Of a DNA stretch of 7,577 nt, positions 5,646-7,577 are shown piece by piece (position 1 is the stretch's first letter; each line of letters starts with the position of its first letter). The stretch comes from Flavobacteriaceae bacterium (GTDB taxonomy: Bacteria > Bacteroidota > Bacteroidia > Flavobacteriales > Flavobacteriaceae). The stretch covers positions 1-7,577 of the forward strand of contig JAUWLK010000127.1 of the NCBI GenBank assembly GCA_030613745.1, given 5' to 3'. The notes beneath the pieces were generated by a model that saw only the letters and a list, made by a program, of their open reading frames with translations, made no database searches and was not told where the DNA came from. The position numbers and the translations under genes were made by a program.

Positions 5646-6872
5646 AAATTTTTTAATTACTTTTCCAACAGTTAAACCTTGTACAATGATTGAAAATACA
5701 ACAACAATATAGGTTATTACCAAAAATAAATCACGATGCATTTCTTGGGTTAAACTCAATGCTAATGCTATTGAAATTCCGCCTCGTAATCCGCCCCAAG
5801 TCATAATTATATTTGTGTTTGGAACAAAATCTAATTTTTTAGCGAAAAACTTTATCGGCAACATTAATGATAAATATCTTGCAAATAATAATAACGGAAT
5901 CGCTAAAACTCCAGCAAAAATAAATTTGCCATCAAATGTTAAGATCAGCATTTCCATGCCTATCAGTACAAATAAAATAGTATTTAAAAGTATATCTACC
6001 AATTCCCAAAATTTATCTACATATTGTTCAGTTACTCCACTCATGGAAGCTTCTCTGTTTGTATCATTACCAACTACTAGTCCAGCAGTAACCATAGCTA
6101 AAGGAGCAGATAAATGTAATTGTTGAGCAATCACTGTACCACCCATAACCAATGCAATTGTAATAATAACTTCAATATCATAATCATCAATTGATTTTAA
6201 TAAACGAAAGGTTATCCAGCCCAATGCTAATCCTAGTGCTATTCCTCCAACTACCTCAACTAAAAACAACTCCGCAATATGACCAAATGAAACTTCACCT
6301 CCTCCTTTTGCTATTTGATATATCGTTAAAAAAATAACAACACCTACACCGTCATTGAACAATGATTCTCCTACTATTTTTGTTTCTAATATTTTAGGAG
6401 CTCCTACTTTTTTTAAAATTCCTAAAACAGCTATAGGATCTGTGGGTGAGATCAATGCTCCAAATAGTAAGCAGTAAATAAAATCTACATTCAAATTTAT
6501 TCCTTGTAATAGATAATAAATAAATACTCCAATAATAAAGGTAGATGTAATTGTTCCGAAAGTTGCAAATGTTAAAATTGGTTTACGTTGTACTTTTAAT
6601 TGCTGAAAATTAGTATGCAATGCTCCTGCAAAAAGTAAAAAACTCAGCATAACATCTAATAAAACTGTTTCAAAATCAATTCCTGCAATAAATTGTTTTT
6701 CTTTTTCTAAAAGTGTACTGTCAAAATAACTCAAGCCAAAAAGAATTAATGTAAATGCAATAGTGATAGACATTAACCCAATAGTATTTGGCATTTTCAA
6801 AAACCTCACATTGATATATCCAAAAACAGCTGAAAAAACAACTAAAATAGTTATTATTGTAAAAAGATTCAT
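5637..6872 (-). CDS. CPA1-family Na+(K+)/H+ antiporter, NhaP-like
   Basis: This inner-membrane exchanger of 411 residues has about 12-13 hydrophobic segments and no C-terminal cytoplasmic regulatory domain. The CPA1 core is clear: ISPTDPIAVLGILKK (141-155) carries the Thr-Asp-Pro of the unwound helix. GESLFNDGVGVVIF (168-181) holds the Asn173-Asp174 pair typical of electroneutral CPA1 exchangers. Arg332 (FARYLSL) and GGLRGGISIALALSL (360-374) complete the family signature. It probably exports Na+ or K+ in exchange for protons, serving pH and salt homeostasis; ion choice cannot be read from sequence. ATG at 6872 lies 1 nt after the stop of the upstream DinB-type gene, so translation is probably coupled. 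metB follows after 58 bp. No Shine-Dalgarno site or TAnnTTTG promoter is evident just upstream of the start, which fits expression from the DinB-gene promoter. Confidence 0.93.
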   Translation of the reverse strand: MNLFTIITILVVFSAVFGYINVRFLKMPNTIGLMSITIAFTLILFGLSYFDSTLLEKEKQFIAGIDFETVLLDVMLSFLLFAGALHTNFQQLKVQRKPILTFATFGTITSTFIIGVFIYYLLQGINLNVDFIYCLLFGALISPTDPIAVLGILKKVGAPKILETKIVGESLFNDGVGVVIFLTIYQIAKGGGEVSFGHIAELFLVEVVGGIALGLALGWITFRLLKSIDDYDIEVIITIALVMGGTVIAQQLHLSAPLAMVTAGLVVGNDTNREASMSGVTEQYVDKFWELVDILLNTILFVLIGMEMLILTFDGKFIFAGVLAIPLLLFARYLSLMLPIKFFAKKLDFVPNTNIIMTWGGLRGGISIALALSLTQEMHRDLFLVITYIVVVFSIIVQGLTVGKVIKKFAK

Positions 6873-6873
6873 T

Positions 6874-7329
6874 TTAAACGATTTTTTTAATTGACAAAAT
6901 TACCCCTAAATGTATTCCATCATGAAACGCATTAAATTGTAATGCATCATCTATATTATTTAAACTTATATCAACACTCGTCAAATAAGGAGTATATTTT
7001 TTAAAAACATTTTTATTATAATCTTTTTGAACTTTTAAAACAGAGGAAACCAAATTATTTTTAACATACTCAACCTCTTCTTTTGTAATATTTGTAGTTG
7101 CCTTTGATCCTTTTGTATATTTTTTAACTAAATCAGAATTTATTTTTAAAGGTAATCCAGATAATTTATAGGTTAACAATTGTTGTGTAACCAAAATATG
7201 AGCAATATTCCAAAATATAGAATTGTTGAAATTTTCAGGTATAGCAACTAGTTGTTTATGTGTCATTTCCTCTAAAAAACCTACCAGTATTTTTCTATTA
7301 AAAATTGCTGTTTCAAATATTTTGTCCAT
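6874..7329 (-). CDS. DinB/YfiT-fold putative metal-dependent protein
   Basis: This 151-residue protein looks like the four-helix-bundle DinB superfamily. The three expected metal-binding histidines are visible: His44 in FWNIAHILVTQQ (39-50), and His136 and His140 in FHDGIHLGVILSIKK (135-149). This H...HxxxH arrangement is the family hallmark. Many DinB-type proteins, such as bacillithiol S-transferases, use the site for thiol-transfer or hydrolase chemistry, but the substrate is unknown for most, including this branch. The middle part (60-125) is Lys-rich and weakly conserved. ATG at 7329 gives the usual short N-terminal helix (MDKIFETAIFNRKILVGFLEEM). The stop is separated by 1 nt from the antiporter ATG, indicating one transcript. 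The start lies 63 bp from the divergent ArsC-like gene. No exact TAnnTTTG box is visible in that gap; TATCATTG on the minus strand is the nearest. Confidence 0.85.
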   Translation of the reverse strand: MDKIFETAIFNRKILVGFLEEMTHKQLVAIPENFNNSIFWNIAHILVTQQLLTYKLSGLPLKINSDLVKKYTKGSKATTNITKEEVEYVKNNLVSSVLKVQKDYNKNVFKKYTPYLTSVDISLNNIDDALQFNAFHDGIHLGVILSIKKIV

Positions 7330-7392
7330 TTAATATAATTTTAGCTAAAAATAAGTAACTTTCCAATGATAAATACCTTTTAACTCCATTTA

Positions 7393-7577
7393 ATGAAAAA
7401 AATATACCATTTAAAAACCTGTGATACCTGTAAAAAAATACTAAAATCTATTCCGCTTGACGGATTTATATTACAAGAAATTAAATCAAATCCTATAACA
7501 GTAAAACAATTGGAAGATTTGAAAGAATTATCTGGGACTTATGAATCTCTATTTAGCAGAAGAGCTAAGAAATACAA
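7393..7577 (+). CDS. ArsC/Spx-like arsenate reductase family protein (N-terminal part, cut by window edge)
   Basis: From ATG at 7393 a frame of 61 complete codons runs to the window end. It begins MKKIYHLKTCDTCKKIL, the first beta strand and redox loop of the ArsC/Spx thioredoxin-like fold, with a CxxC pair at Cys10 and Cys13. Then follow LQEIKSNPITVKQLEDLKE (27-45) and YESLFSRRAKKY (50-61). This is the arrangement of the small (about 115-residue) 'arsenate reductase family' proteins of Bacteroidota. The TCDTC motif is closer to Spx/MgsR and YffB-like proteins than to plasmid ArsC, which has one cysteine in that loop, so real arsenate reduction is doubtful. The rest lies beyond the right edge. 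It is divergent from the DinB-type gene, with no exact promoter match in the 63-bp gap. The fold call is strong; the function is open. Confidence 0.88.
   Translation, partial: MKKIYHLKTCDTCKKILKSIPLDGFILQEIKSNPITVKQLEDLKELSGTYESLFSRRAKKY

Noticed and set aside
5815..6126. Open frame of 103 codons on the plus strand
   Set aside because: Antisense inside the antiporter gene, rich in Asn, Lys and Ser as expected for an accidental complement frame; no promoter or domain.
1..7577. Defence system, mobile element, CRISPR array or toxin-antitoxin pair
   Set aside because: Every long frame is accounted for by a housekeeping or envelope family. No spaced identical repeats, terminal inverted repeats, transposase, integrase or tRNA attachment site was found, and no gap without a gene exceeds about 135 bases.

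Overview
The window is visibly very AT-rich and looks like an ordinary stretch of a Flavobacteriaceae (Bacteroidota) chromosome. Three lines of evidence point there. The proteins resemble flavobacterial versions of their families, including what I recall as DUF6427, DUF6341 and the THC0290_0291 outer-membrane family. Shine-Dalgarno sequences are essentially absent, with A/T-rich leaders before start codons. Several genes are preceded by the Bacteroidota promoter pattern TTG - 17 to 23 bp - TAnnTTTG. The genus cannot be told from this sequence alone.

Layout, left to right. (1) Bases 1-426, minus: a BON-LysM protein (Kbp/YgaU type), cut by the left edge just before its C-terminus. (2) Bases 427-558: divergent intergenic region with a good promoter for upp and a hairpin in the kbp leader. 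(3) Bases 559-1209, plus: upp, uracil phosphoribosyltransferase. (4) Bases 1204-2127, minus: a polytopic membrane protein (DUF6427 type) whose 3' end overlaps that of upp by 6 bp. (5) Bases 2128-2260: a second divergent intergenic region with candidate promoters in both directions. (6) Bases 2261-3541, plus: a probable small operon of a 65-residue membrane protein (DUF6341 type), trmB (GTG start) and a cysteine-free alkyltransferase-like protein (ATL). (7) Bases 3636-4436, plus: a secreted, probably outer-membrane beta-barrel protein with its own promoter. (8) Bases 7329-4433, minus: a DinB-fold protein, a CPA1 Na+/H+ antiporter starting 1 nt after it, and a cystathionine gamma-synthase/lyase. 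The last of these meets the barrel gene tail to tail at a shared TTAA. (9) From 7393, plus: the N-terminal half of an ArsC/Spx-like thioredoxin-fold protein, cut by the right edge.

The genes cover separate housekeeping tasks: pyrimidine salvage, tRNA m7G46 methylation, alkylation-damage recognition, transsulfuration, ion homeostasis and envelope proteins. They do not assemble into one pathway. I see no CRISPR array, insertion sequence, tRNA or rRNA gene, integrase, toxin-antitoxin pair or defence cassette. The points most worth a second look are the ATL protein with alanine at the alkyl-acceptor position, the tight DinB-antiporter coupling, the uncharacterised membrane-protein pair around 1204-2458, and a few small inverted repeats in the intergenic regions. 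No new system is evident.
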